A stretch of DNA of 64,000 nt, taken from the NCBI GenBank assembly GCA_964651705.1, contig CAZYWZ010000017.1:18848-82847 (forward strand), in the 5' to 3' direction. Positions 40,227-48,925 of the stretch are shown one piece after another (positions within the stretch are counted from its first letter, which is position 1; every line of letters starts with the position of its first letter). This stretch comes from JADLBR01 sp964651705. Lineage in GTDB: Bacteria; Verrucomicrobiota; Verrucomicrobiia; JADLBR01. The position numbers and the translations under genes were made by a program. The notes beneath the pieces are model-generated. The model saw only the letters and a program-made list of their open reading frames with translations, was not told where the DNA came from and searched no databases.

Positions 40227-42188
40227 CTACCGCGGCCGCAAGGTGGGTGCCGTCGGCCTTGGGAGATTGTTTAGCGGCACATCCGCCGCCGGCGCCGGCA
40301 TGGCGTCGGGCGGCACAACCTGCGGGGGCGGCGCCGGGGCGGGAGGCACCTCGGCCATCGGGATTTCCTGAATCGTTCCGGGGGCCGGGGCCGGCGCGGC
40401 GGGTGCCGACGGCGGCGTCGCGGGAACCGGGGCGGGTGGCGGTGCCGGGGCCGCGACCTTCTTGGGCGTCGCGGCGCGGCGGACGGCGGCCGGGCGGGCC
40501 GACGCCTGCTCAAGGGGGATTTCTTCGACGGTGTAGGGACCGGCTTGGCCTCGGGCGATCCGGGCATCGCGCTCCGCCTCGGCGAGCGTCATCGGCATGG
40601 CGGCGGCGTAGGACCTCGGCTCGAACCGGGGTCCCTTCGAGGCCATCTCGGGGTTCGCGGTGCCGAAGACGCGCCCGCGCTGCAGCATGCCCTTGGTCTC
40701 GCCCATCTCGGTCTCCATCGTCCCGTCCACCGCGGCGTACATCGGGCTCTGCACGATGTCCGGTGTCACCAGGAACATCACCTCGGAAAAGCGGTTGCCC
40801 CGGACCGTGTTCTTGAACAGGTAGCCGAGGATCGGGATGTCGGCCAGCCAGGGGAATTTGGTCTGGTTGAAGTCCTCGTCCACCCGGAATAGGCCCGAGA
40901 GCACGATCGTGTCGCCGGGGCGCACCTCCACGTTGTTCCGGGTGTTGCGGGAGTCGATGCGGAAGGAGCCGTCCGCGAACTCCACCGGGATCTCCGAGAC
41001 CTTGGGCGTGACGAACAGGTTGATGTTGCCATTCGGCATGATCTTGGGACGGAAGAAGACCTTGACGCCAAACTCCTCGGTCTGGGTCGTGGTCTGGAAG
41101 ATGCCGCCGATGATCGAGGAGGTAGAGAGGATGACCTTGCCGCCGGCCAGGAACGACGCCTCGGCGCCATCGAGGGTCACCAGTACCGGCTTGGCGAGGA
41201 TCTTGGCATCGCCGCTGGTCTCGAGGGTCCGGAGCGTCACGGTGTAGGCCACGTCGCTCCCCTCGGCCACCACGGTCCCATGAATCAGGTTGCGCACCTG
41301 GTCACCCAGCCACTGGCCACCCGCGCCCGGGCCGGGAATGTTCTCGATGTAGTTGACGCCGTAGGTCACCTGATCGCCAAACCGCATGCCGAAGTCCTTC
41401 GACCCCTGCTTGGTGAAGGCCACGACCACGACGCGCAGGCGGACCTGCTTCTGGTTTCGGATGCGCATGAAATCCAAGATCCCCTGTGGCGTGGGCTGCG
41501 TGTAGGAAGTGGCATCGGCCACGTCACCCTCGCCCGTGCTGTCCCCGGCGGGAAACTGGGTGGTGTTGTACACGTTGGCGGCCCCGGTGGTCTGGGCCGC
41601 GGACGGGCGCACCGCGGAGAGGAACGCCGAGGCGATCGAGACCGCCCGGTTGCGCTCGTCCTGGTCCTCGACCTCCCCCTCCAGGATGATGTTCTCTTCG
41701 GCGATGAGGACGTTGACCCCGGGATAGCCGATCGCGTTCTTGACGCGCATCGCCAGGGCCAGGTCGTTGTGGGCGACCAGCACCCGCAGCTGGCGCTCCT
41801 GCCCCTGCTCGAAAAGCGTGATGATCGTGGTGCCCGGCTTCTTGGCGTTCAGGATCAGCACCTCCGTGGTCACCGGGACCACCTCGACGATCTCGGGATC
41901 CGAGATCACGACGCGCTCGACCCCGACGACCGTCAACTTGTGGGACTCGCCCAGGAAGATCTGGATCGATTCCGGCTCGCCGGCGGCGTACATCTGGCTG
42001 GGTGCTTCGGCCGCCTCGACCGTCAGGGCGGCGGGGCCCGCAGGCGCCGCCTGCACCACCGGCTGGGCCGGCAGCGCCGCCTGGGGGGGCTGGGGAGGGG
42101 CCTGGCACCAGGCGGCGGGGCCGAGCAGCCACCCGGCGAACGCCGCCGCGACGGGGCGCCCCACTCGTTTCAAACAGTTCGTCTTCAT
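40227..42188 (-). CDS. rcpA: Tad/type II-like secretin RcpA (CpaC)
   Basis: 653 residues with a signal peptide (AAAFAGWLLGPAAWCQ). The N-terminal pilus-formation domain reads SIQIFLGESHKLTVVGVERV with VVISDPEIVEVVPV and a BON-like segment (NVLIAEENIILEGEVED). The secretin core includes ILAKPVLVTLDGAEASFLAG and DTIVLSGLFRVDED, then WLADIPILGYLFKNTVRGN and EVMFLVTPDIV. It forms the outer-membrane gate for Flp pili. The last ~110 residues are Ala/Pro-rich and low-complexity, longer than usual. GGGAGA lies upstream of ATG 42188. Confidence 0.93.
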   Translation of the reverse strand: MKTNCLKRVGRPVAAAFAGWLLGPAAWCQAPPQPPQAALPAQPVVQAAPAGPAALTVEAAEAPSQMYAAGEPESIQIFLGESHKLTVVGVERVVISDPEIVEVVPVTTEVLILNAKKPGTTIITLFEQGQERQLRVLVAHNDLALAMRVKNAIGYPGVNVLIAEENIILEGEVEDQDERNRAVSIASAFLSAVRPSAAQTTGAANVYNTTQFPAGDSTGEGDVADATSYTQPTPQGILDFMRIRNQKQVRLRVVVVAFTKQGSKDFGMRFGDQVTYGVNYIENIPGPGAGGQWLGDQVRNLIHGTVVAEGSDVAYTVTLRTLETSGDAKILAKPVLVTLDGAEASFLAGGKVILSTSSIIGGIFQTTTQTEEFGVKVFFRPKIMPNGNINLFVTPKVSEIPVEFADGSFRIDSRNTRNNVEVRPGDTIVLSGLFRVDEDFNQTKFPWLADIPILGYLFKNTVRGNRFSEVMFLVTPDIVQSPMYAAVDGTMETEMGETKGMLQRGRVFGTANPEMASKGPRFEPRSYAAAMPMTLAEAERDARIARGQAGPYTVEEIPLEQASARPAAVRRAATPKKVAAPAPPPAPVPATPPSAPAAPAPAPGTIQEIPMAEVPPAPAPPPQVVPPDAMPAPAADVPLNNLPRPTAPTLRPR

Positions 42189-42205
42189 GATGGTCTCCCT
42201 GCACC

Positions 42206-43045
42206 TCAGCGGGGCACGGACACACTAGTCCGGCTCGATCCGCTGAATATCTCGATGGTTGGCCCCTGCTTCGGCGCCGGCACGTCGGAGATGGTCGGTG
42301 CGGCGGTCCGCCCCAGCACCTCCGATATCGACGTGCCATCGGACTGCACCTCCGCGGTATCCCTGAAATTGCGCAGCGCGAAGTGTATCCTCGCCGAGAG
42401 CTCGGTCAGCACCAGCACCTCGGCCTGCTCCGGCGTCACGGCCAGCGTCGCCACCGGTCGCGTGCTCGTCGTCTGGTTCGGCGTGTTGCCCACGTTGATC
42501 TCCAGCACCTCGACGTCCTGCAGCACCGTCTGGGTCTGCTGCACGGACTGCTGGCCCTCCTCCTCGATGTCAAATAACCCGATCACGTCCACGCGGTCCC
42601 CCGGCACGATCGCATAGCCCACGGCCTTGGCCTCCTCGATGCTCACGGTAACGGCCCGCTTGCCCTCCGGTATCCGAAAGCTCAGCGCCGTCGCCTCCTC
42701 CCGCGTCGTCAGCTTGCTGCGGCGCAGGATCTCGTCCTTCACCATCGGGACCTTCGAAAAGAGCGCCGCCGTCTCGTCCGGCGTCGTGTACACATCCGCC
42801 TCGATGCCCATCGCCGTCAGCGCCTTCCGCGGAATTTCCCGGACCGTCAGCATATCCCCCCGGATCTCCGTCCGCATCGCGATGTCCCGGGCCGTGAAAA
42901 CGACGCTCGCCATCTCCTCCGTCACCACCGGCGCCGGTGCCTGCCTCGTCCGTCTTTCGATGACCCCCTGCATCAGCCACAGGCCCAATCCCGCCAACGC
43001 CGCCGACACCAGAAGAAGGAGCAGTGTCGATCTCGATTTTCCCAT
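42206..43045 (-). CDS. cpaB: Tad pilus assembly protein CpaB/RcpC (SAF domain)
   Basis: 279 residues. N-terminal signal anchor (STLLLLLVSAALAGLGLWLM), then a SAF domain (VVFTARDIAMRTEIRGDMLT, IPRKALTAMGIEADVYTT) and the RcpC/CpaB region (KRAVTVSIEEAKAVGYAIVP, GDRVDVIGLFDIEEEG, TLAVTPEQAEVLVLTELSAR). It is a periplasmic partner of the secretin. First gene of the main Tad operon, 17 bases ahead of the secretin and separated from the flp genes by a strong terminator. No good ribosome-binding site precedes the ATG. Confidence 0.92.
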   Translation of the reverse strand: MGKSRSTLLLLLVSAALAGLGLWLMQGVIERRTRQAPAPVVTEEMASVVFTARDIAMRTEIRGDMLTVREIPRKALTAMGIEADVYTTPDETAALFSKVPMVKDEILRRSKLTTREEATALSFRIPEGKRAVTVSIEEAKAVGYAIVPGDRVDVIGLFDIEEEGQQSVQQTQTVLQDVEVLEINVGNTPNQTTSTRPVATLAVTPEQAEVLVLTELSARIHFALRNFRDTAEVQSDGTSISEVLGRTAAPTISDVPAPKQGPTIEIFSGSSRTSVSVPR

Positions 43046-43178
43046 AGTATCAACAGGTTACTAACAGGGACGGCCCTTTGCAAACGAAAAAGACTGTAGT
43101 CATAGCGTTACACTCCAGACCCCCTACAGGTCGTGGTCGGGATGGGAGAACAGCACCACCCGTAGTGCGAATTCGGGC

Positions 43179-43213
43179 GAAAAAAATGGGGCGGCGGGAG
43201 ATCCCGCCGCCCC
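43179..43213 (-). terminator. Rho-independent terminator after flp1
   Basis: On the minus strand a perfect 12-bp stem (GGGGCGGCGGGA / TCCCGCCGCCCC, 43188-43213) is followed at once by ATTTTTTTCG. It lies 50 bases after the flp1 stop and ahead of cpaB. It would leave abundant pilin mRNA and allow limited read-through into the assembly genes. Confidence 0.88.
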
Positions 43214-43263
43214 TGAGCCAGCACGTTTGCGTGCCGCAAACGGGCGCAGCGCCCATGCGGAAC

Positions 43264-43425
43264 TTAGGAAGGGTTCAGCTGGGCGGTGGCGTTTGCAAAC
43301 GAGGACGAAATGCCTCCCCGCAAAGCCGTCAGCGCCGCAATCAAAAGAACGGAAACCAACGCAATGATCAACGCGTACTCAACGAGCGTCTGACCCTTGC
43401 TGCGCTTCAGAACTAGTGCTTTCAT
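43264..43425 (-). CDS. flp: Flp/Fap-type pilin (flp1)
   Basis: 53 residues. Leader MKALVLKRSK, prepilin cleavage at G|QTLVEYALI with Glu at +5 and Tyr at +6 (the Flp motif), then one hydrophobic helix (IIALVSVLLIAALTAL) and a short tail ending in Ser. This is the pilus subunit of the Tad machine encoded next door; a TadV-type peptidase would process it but is not in this window. It has the best ribosome-binding site seen here, AAAGGAGGTGAG seven bases before ATG, as expected for an abundant protein. Confidence 0.92.
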   Translation of the reverse strand: MKALVLKRSKGQTLVEYALIIALVSVLLIAALTALRGGISSSFANATAQLNPS

Positions 43426-43511
43426 CTTTTCTCACCTCCTTTCTATTCGATCCAGTCTAACTGCCAATTTTTCCCGGCCAAGCCTGCCATGCCCCAGGCG
43501 CGAGAAATCTG

Positions 43512-43688
43512 TCACTTCCCATGAAAAGCTTTCTGGAGTTCGCTGTCGCTGTCGGCAAAATTGTCCTGCACGCCGCCAGAGAAGGCCGTCAGCGCCCCGA
43601 TCACCGCCACCGAGAGCAGGGCGATCAGTAGGGCGTATTCCACCAGAGTTTGCCCCCGCCTTCTGCACTGGCATCGCCGCATGAACAT
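43512..43688 (-). CDS. Second Flp-type pilin (flp2)
   Basis: 58 residues from ATG 43688 (or 56 from ATG 43682). Cys- and Arg-rich leader MFMRRCQCRRRG, cleavage before QTLVEYALLI, hydrophobic helix ALLSVAVIGALTAF, and a charged tail DNFADSDSELQKAFHGK. The helix start QTLVEYAL and the ALTA[LF]xGG region match flp1, so the two are tandem paralogues. It lacks flp1's strong ribosome-binding site, so it is probably a minor pilin or tip subunit. It is the first gene of the Tad locus, 86 bases before flp1. Confidence 0.85.
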   Translation of the reverse strand: MFMRRCQCRRRGQTLVEYALLIALLSVAVIGALTAFSGGVQDNFADSDSELQKAFHGK

Positions 43689-43703
43689 CTTGGGATCCCG
43701 ACA

Positions 43704-43718
43704 GCATAGCCCATGCCA
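43704..43718 (-). promoter_or_regulatory. Possible sigma-54-type promoter upstream of flp2
   Basis: On the minus strand TGGCAT-GGGCT-ATGC keeps the GG and GC pairs of the -24/-12 element at the right spacing, with two mismatches to TGGCAC-N5-TTGC. The predicted start of transcription would lie only a few bases before flp2's ATG, which weakens the case. Confidence 0.25.
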
Positions 43719-44008
43719 GTCAATGGGACTTTCGATTGATGTTCCAAATTTCCGTTTTTAAGTCTATTTTTCTGGTTAGGAGCTTCTTATGCGCTTTCGT
43801 CCAACATTCGGCCGACTTTAAAATGTGTACTGTTTTAGTTGCATGTTCTTTTTAATTTACATATTGTCCTAGAATTTTGACACTTGCCGCGGTTCTCGTT
43901 GGGAAATATTCTCCCGCTGAAACTCAAACGACCGTCTATTGGGGCGAAGAGGCTCGACGAGTGCACGGGCCATGCGCTCGAATAGGGTCACGTCACGGAT
44001 CTGGCAAA
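43719..44008. other. AT-rich intergenic region between flp2 and the divergent YfhO-like gene
   Basis: From about 43740 to 43875 the DNA is markedly AT-rich (runs such as TTTTTAAGTCTATTTTTCTGG and TTCTTTTTAATTTACAT) within a GC-rich window. It probably holds the control regions of both divergent genes. A TTGACA at 43877-43882 could serve the plus-strand gene, but no clear -10 box follows at the usual distance. Confidence 0.5.
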
Positions 44009-46435
44009 ATGGCTGATGCCCTTTCCCAGGAACAGGGTCGAACCCGAAAGGGCGTCCTTTGGACCAAGGTGGTCTTTTTTCTCTTAACGCCGCTGCTGTT
44101 GCTAGGGCCTGCGTGCGCGCAACGGCGCGCCGTGTTTGGGCTCGATTTGGTGAATGTCTTCTACTTCGTTCACGAGGGCATCGTGGAAACGATCCGGATG
44201 GGGCGGTTGCCCGTCTGGGATTCGCGCACCCTGTGCGGCTTCCCCCTTTTGGCCGGCGTCCAGGCGGCGGTGTTCTACCCGCCGTCATGGGCGGGTCTGT
44301 TGCTGCCATCACCGGCCTTCTGGACGGTGATGACCTGGGCCCACATGGCGCTCGCGGGTCTTTTCTGCTACGGCTGGTTGCGCTTTGGCCTTGGCCTGCG
44401 GAGCGCGGCGGCCCTGATTGGCGGGACGGCTTTCATGTTATCGGGTTACTTCGTCACACATCTATACGCCGGGCATGTGAATTATGTCTGGGCCTACCCC
44501 TGGGGCCCTGCGGTCCTGTGGCGGATGGAACGGCAACTCGCTTCGCCTTCGCTCGGGCGCATGGCTTACCTCTCGCTCGCGATCACGATGCTCGGGCTTG
44601 CGGGAGTCCCACAGTTGGCGTTCGCGGTCGGGCTGACCGTCTTCACCCGGGTGCTGCATCACTCGATTTCTAGGACCGGTGGTCCATTTGGGCCGACGGG
44701 GGCGACCGCCGGTGTCGGGCTGGCGGTGCTTGCGGCCATGCTCCTGTGCGCGCCGCAGTTTCTGCCCACGTTCGAGCTGGCATCCCAGTCACAGCGGCTA
44801 ACCGTCAATTGCGATGATTTCATCACCACCTATTCCCTGCCTCCGGAAAACCTGTTGGCCCTAGTGATCCCCACGGTATTTGGCGACGCAGTATCAGTCC
44901 CATATTGGGGGCGATGGTACCAATGGGAGACTTGCGCCTACGTTGGTCTCACATCGATCGCCCTGGCCTGCGTCGGGCTCACCCTCCGCCACCCCCAGAA
45001 ACGGTTCTGGGCCGTCTGGGCGGTCGGTGCCATTGCGCTGGCGCTGGGCCGCTACGCCCCCATCTTCTGGGTCTTCCGGCATCTGGTTCCGGGCGCGACC
45101 CTGTTCCGTGGGCCAAGCCGCTACCTGTACCTATTCCTTCTCGCGGCATCAGCCCTAGCTGCCATGGGTGCCCATCGCCTGCTAACGGCGCGCCGGGGCC
45201 CGCCGCAGGCCCTGCGCCCCGTCGCGGGCGCCTCCGCGTCCCTCGCCATGCTGCTGGGGGCAGGAGCGCTCGCGCTCGGTTTCTTGTCACCGGAGTCCGG
45301 CCCTTGGCGCCAGATCACCGATCACGCCCATCACATGCGCCTCAAAGAACACATCGAGCCTCCCGGTCCATGCCCATCCCCGGCGCTTCGGGCATCGAGC
45401 CTGCAAGCCGTCCGGCGCGGGTTTGCTACCTCCGCGCTGCCAGCGGCCCTGATCGCGGCGATACTCGCCCTGCACGCCCACGGCAGGCTCCGTCCCGCCG
45501 TCACGTGGGTCACCTTGCTCGCAACCCTTAGCTCAGAGATGCTGCTCTTCGGCTCAAGGTATTTTCAGGCTTTCGACACCGCCCGGATGCTCTTCCCCCA
45601 AGAACTCGTCGCCGGGATACGATCGCGCGTGCCGCAACCATTTCGCGTCGTCTCCCTGGGTCCGGATGCCATGCAAACGGCGGGTCGTGGCCGAATCGCA
45701 GGCCTCGAGCACGTGGGCGGATATGAGCCGATGATCCTGACCCGATACGCCGAGCTGATCAACACCCTCGAACGGCGCCCGCTTGCTGAGCCCCTCATCG
45801 TGGCCCTCCCGTCCCGCGCGCACCCGATCCTGGCCATGCTGGGCGCATCCGTCTGGACACAGCCTGCTGGATGGCCTGCGCCCAAGAACCATATCCCTCT
45901 CGGCGCGTTCGACGGCACGGTCCTGTACCACATCGGAGGGGCGATGCCGAGGGCCTGGATGCCCGGCCATTCGATAGTTCTGACCAATCGCTTCGACCGA
46001 CTCGCCTTCATGGCCGATGGCTGGGATCCAGCGATGACCGTCGTCCTCGAGGAATCAGTCGATCGGGGGCCAGCGGGCGACCCCGCGGCCGGGGATGTCG
46101 TGATATCCGAATGGGGCGCGGGACAGTATACTCTCGAGGTTTCCACAAGAACGGGCGGATTCCTCGTCCTGGCGGAAGCTTGGTATCCGGGTTGGCGGGC
46201 CGATATCAATGGGATCGAGGTTCCTATCCTCAGGGCGAATCACCTCGTTCAAGCGATCCAGGTGCCCCCCGGTTCTCATGCCATCCGCTTTGCGTATTCC
46301 TCGACACCCCTTCGCTATGGCCTCTCCCTTGCCGCGATACCGCCGCTGGCCGCGATCGCATTCCAACTGTGGCGGTACCTTCGAATCCGGGGCCAGCCAC
46401 CACGGTCGCGCCAGGCCGCGCGAGCACCCCAATAG
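44009..46435 (+). CDS. YfhO-like GT-C family membrane protein
   Basis: 808 residues. About 12 transmembrane helices, with a first periplasmic loop carrying acidic residues (FGLDLVNVFYFVHEGI, GRLPVWDSRTLCGFPLLAGV, AAVFYPPSWAGLLLP) as in YfhO and other GT-C glycosyltransferases, which use polyprenyl-phosphate sugars. Further marks are FMLSGYFVTHLYAGHVNYVW and LFRGPSRYLYLFL. The C-terminal ~250 residues form a periplasmic beta domain (LEVSTRTGGFLVLAEAWYPG, WRADINGIEVPILRANHLVQ) typical of YfhO. ATG 44009 is chosen; the 44-codon extension looks like AT-rich leader. YfhO glycosylates lipoteichoic acid in Bacillus; here it is likely to add sugars to a surface glycan. Convergent with the mannosyltransferase operon. 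Confidence 0.8.
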   Translation: MADALSQEQGRTRKGVLWTKVVFFLLTPLLLLGPACAQRRAVFGLDLVNVFYFVHEGIVETIRMGRLPVWDSRTLCGFPLLAGVQAAVFYPPSWAGLLLPSPAFWTVMTWAHMALAGLFCYGWLRFGLGLRSAAALIGGTAFMLSGYFVTHLYAGHVNYVWAYPWGPAVLWRMERQLASPSLGRMAYLSLAITMLGLAGVPQLAFAVGLTVFTRVLHHSISRTGGPFGPTGATAGVGLAVLAAMLLCAPQFLPTFELASQSQRLTVNCDDFITTYSLPPENLLALVIPTVFGDAVSVPYWGRWYQWETCAYVGLTSIALACVGLTLRHPQKRFWAVWAVGAIALALGRYAPIFWVFRHLVPGATLFRGPSRYLYLFLLAASALAAMGAHRLLTARRGPPQALRPVAGASASLAMLLGAGALALGFLSPESGPWRQITDHAHHMRLKEHIEPPGPCPSPALRASSLQAVRRGFATSALPAALIAAILALHAHGRLRPAVTWVTLLATLSSEMLLFGSRYFQAFDTARMLFPQELVAGIRSRVPQPFRVVSLGPDAMQTAGRGRIAGLEHVGGYEPMILTRYAELINTLERRPLAEPLIVALPSRAHPILAMLGASVWTQPAGWPAPKNHIPLGAFDGTVLYHIGGAMPRAWMPGHSIVLTNRFDRLAFMADGWDPAMTVVLEESVDRGPAGDPAAGDVVISEWGAGQYTLEVSTRTGGFLVLAEAWYPGWRADINGIEVPILRANHLVQAIQVPPGSHAIRFAYSSTPLRYGLSLAAIPPLAAIAFQLWRYLRIRGQPPRSRQAARAPQ

Positions 46436-46455
46436 CCACTGTCCGGATCTCGGCA

Positions 46456-47625
46456 TCACCCGATGCTGTTTTTCATCCCGAAAGCGTAACTCTCGATCGC
46501 GCATGCGAGGGCATAGACGACGAAGAAGCCGAGCCTGCCCGCCCTGCCCGATCTCGCGACTACAAGCGCGATAAGCTGGGGGAACGGCGTCGCGCCGAGG
46601 TATCTGGCGGCCGGCACCGAATATGGCGGGATCGTTCGGGCGACGCAGAAGTGCAGGACGAGAATCCCAACCGTGAAGAAGCTGTACGACAGAGGGGCCC
46701 GTCGGCCGACAAGCAAAACGAGCGACAGGGCGCCGATCGTCGCCACGACGCTAAGCAGCGGGTTGAGCGAGATCGCGCCGCCGAGCGTTCGGGCAAGGTC
46801 GAGCACCAACGGCTGCCAAGGCCACGAAAACCCACGGTAGTACTGCGCGTGCGTGGAGGCGCCGACGTGCCAAGATTCGAAGCTCACCGCAAGCCACATC
46901 TGGAACAGGACAAAACAGACAAGCGGGATGAGGCAGGGCACGAGCTCCCCCATCCGAATCCTGCGCCAGTCGAATCTGCGCGCCTGAGCGTAGTCAAGCG
47001 CCAGCATGAAGGTGATAAGGAAACCGGGATTTCGCGTGAGCGCCGCAAGCCCTCCCACCAAGGCTGCCGTCCAAGGAAGCCCGTGACGCATCAGCAGCAG
47101 CGACGCCAGGAGCAGCATCAGGAACAGCGAGTCCGTGTAACAGGCGCTGAAGAAGGCGGTGCTCGGGTAGAACATCAGAGTCCAGACCGCGAGCCTCGCC
47201 ACCGTCTCCCCCTGCTCCACACGGCTCAGCCGATACATGAGCCAGCCCGAGACTCCAAGCGCGATATTCGAGATGCAGACGCCCCAGAGAGCCATCGCGC
47301 CCTCCCCAGGACCCGCCAACCTTAGGAGCATTGGATACAGCGGAAAGAACGGCGCCAGAAAGGGCTCATATCCGTCCGTCGCGATCTGGAGAAACCAGCG
47401 CGAGTCGAACGTCATCCAGGGGTTAAGCCACCAGTGGTCCACGCCAATCCATCCCCCGGGCACTTCGCCCAAGAAAGGGCGCCCCGCATGCGCCAGATAG
47501 ACAAACGCCCCCATCCACACCCGCGACAGGAGAAAAGGGAGGCCGACCGCGATCAGTAGCCCCCGGCCCAGCACCGCGCCCCCTCCCGCCAGCCGTCCCG
47601 CGATCATCGCCCCGTCCTCATTCAC
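46456..47625 (-). CDS. PIG-V-like mannosyltransferase (GT-C)
   Basis: 389 residues and about 10 helices. Loop 1 has WWLNPWMTFDSRWFLQIATD, matching the PIG-V family (W-x-x-x-D-x-x-W-Y/F-x-x-I-A-x-x-G-Y). FFPLYPMLLRL, MFYPSTAFFSACYTDSLFLM and GLAALTRNPGF are also family features. PIG-V adds mannose from a polyprenyl-phosphate donor. GTG 47625 has GGGAGGG seven bases upstream and overlaps the end of the GT87-like gene; the open extension to 47658 is a shadow. Last gene of the glycan operon. Confidence 0.8.
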   Translation of the reverse strand: MNEDGAMIAGRLAGGGAVLGRGLLIAVGLPFLLSRVWMGAFVYLAHAGRPFLGEVPGGWIGVDHWWLNPWMTFDSRWFLQIATDGYEPFLAPFFPLYPMLLRLAGPGEGAMALWGVCISNIALGVSGWLMYRLSRVEQGETVARLAVWTLMFYPSTAFFSACYTDSLFLMLLLASLLLMRHGLPWTAALVGGLAALTRNPGFLITFMLALDYAQARRFDWRRIRMGELVPCLIPLVCFVLFQMWLAVSFESWHVGASTHAQYYRGFSWPWQPLVLDLARTLGGAISLNPLLSVVATIGALSLVLLVGRRAPLSYSFFTVGILVLHFCVARTIPPYSVPAARYLGATPFPQLIALVVARSGRAGRLGFFVVYALACAIESYAFGMKNSIG

Positions 47626-48925
47626 GGCGTTTCCCTCCCGCGAACCACCGATCGCCAACTACGAAACCCGTCAGGACCACCGCCTTCAGGACCCACCAGG
47701 CGAGCGGATCCTGCGGCAGCCACCCGAGCGCGGCCCGATTGACCAACAGCGCCACCCCGAGCGCGAGCAGCAGCCCCAACGCCCTATGTCGGCCCCCGTG
47801 GCACCCGGTCCCAGCGATATCTGCCGCCACGACAAACCCGGCCATGATCTCCTCGTAGCGCCCCGAATGCGGCGAAAAAAGCAGGTATGATGCCATCATG
47901 GCCTTCTGTGCCCGGGACGCGACCGGTCCCGCCCCGACATCTCGGCGCCGAAAGACCCCCAACATCACCGACCCGCAGAAACCCACGCCCATCAGGCACC
48001 AGGATCCCATCGCCGCCCCACGCATCCCCAGGATGCCCGAGAAGGCCACCCCAAAGATGTTCATGCGTTCCCTGGCAAACGCGCCGCCGTACACATCCCC
48101 CACCGCCGCCCCCTGATACAACTGGAGCGTCGAGCCGTAATCCTGCACCCAATCCACTCCGATCCGCGCGCCCAGAATCGCGGTGAAAAACAGAACCACG
48201 ATCATCCCAAGACCGACTTCCCGATAACGCCTCTCGATGAGAAGCAGCCCTACCCCGATCGCCAAGAACTGGGGCTTCATCGCCAAGACGATCAGGGATC
48301 CCGCGCTGATGGCGGCACATACCAAACCATCGGACCACCCGGCCCGGCAGCGAGCCAGCAGAAGAATGAGGCATGCCAACTGAATGATCGTCGTCTGCGC
48401 GCAGAGTATGGCGTCCCCCATCGCGGCCGACACCAGGACGCACCCGAGGGCCGCCCAGCGCGTCGCGTCGGCACGCGCTGGCCCCGCCCCTGCCCGGCGA
48501 AGAGCCGCCGCGGCACCGATCAACGCCGCCAGCGACACGCCCACCCACGCGCAATAGGCGACATCGAAATTTTCGATCAGCGCAAATGGGAGCAGCACCA
48601 GAAATGCCGGGGGCAACACGTTGGCCGGCAACGAACGCTCCATCGGCCTCCCGAACAGCCGCGAGAGCGCGTCCTTCTGTGTCTCCAGCCGGTAGACGCC
48701 GCGGTCCCCATCCCCCCAGAACTCTCGCGCCAGAACCATGTAGTACACACCATCCGGGAGATTGACGTAGCGCCCCCGGTCCCGGACCACCGGGTGGACA
48801 TCGAGCGTCGCTATGAAGATGCCCGCCCCCAAAAGCACGGACAGTGCGCCGAAAAGCAAAGTTCCCCTTAAGAGACCACGCGCGCCGCAACCTGCCCCAG
48901 GTCCGATCCCCTCGACCTCGCTCAT
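47618..48925 (-). CDS. GT87 (DUF2029)-like polyprenyl-phosphate mannosyltransferase
   Basis: 435 residues with about 11 helices. Features of GT87/DUF2029: an N-terminal helix (GTLLFGALSVLLGAGIFIAT), a loop with DRGRYVNLPDGVYYMVLARE, then GRPMERSLPANVLPPAFLVL and LIVLAMKPQFLAIGVGLLL. GT87 enzymes, such as mycobacterial PimE and actinobacterial arabinan branching enzymes, use lipid-linked sugars outside the membrane. ATG 48925 overlaps the stop of the GT2-methyltransferase gene (ATGA); a long open extension to 49735 is not coding. Confidence 0.75.
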   Translation of the reverse strand: MSEVEGIGPGAGCGARGLLRGTLLFGALSVLLGAGIFIATLDVHPVVRDRGRYVNLPDGVYYMVLAREFWGDGDRGVYRLETQKDALSRLFGRPMERSLPANVLPPAFLVLLPFALIENFDVAYCAWVGVSLAALIGAAAALRRAGAGPARADATRWAALGCVLVSAAMGDAILCAQTTIIQLACLILLLARCRAGWSDGLVCAAISAGSLIVLAMKPQFLAIGVGLLLIERRYREVGLGMIVVLFFTAILGARIGVDWVQDYGSTLQLYQGAAVGDVYGGAFARERMNIFGVAFSGILGMRGAAMGSWCLMGVGFCGSVMLGVFRRRDVGAGPVASRAQKAMMASYLLFSPHSGRYEEIMAGFVVAADIAGTGCHGGRHRALGLLLALGVALLVNRAALGWLPQDPLAWWVLKAVVLTGFVVGDRWFAGGKRRE

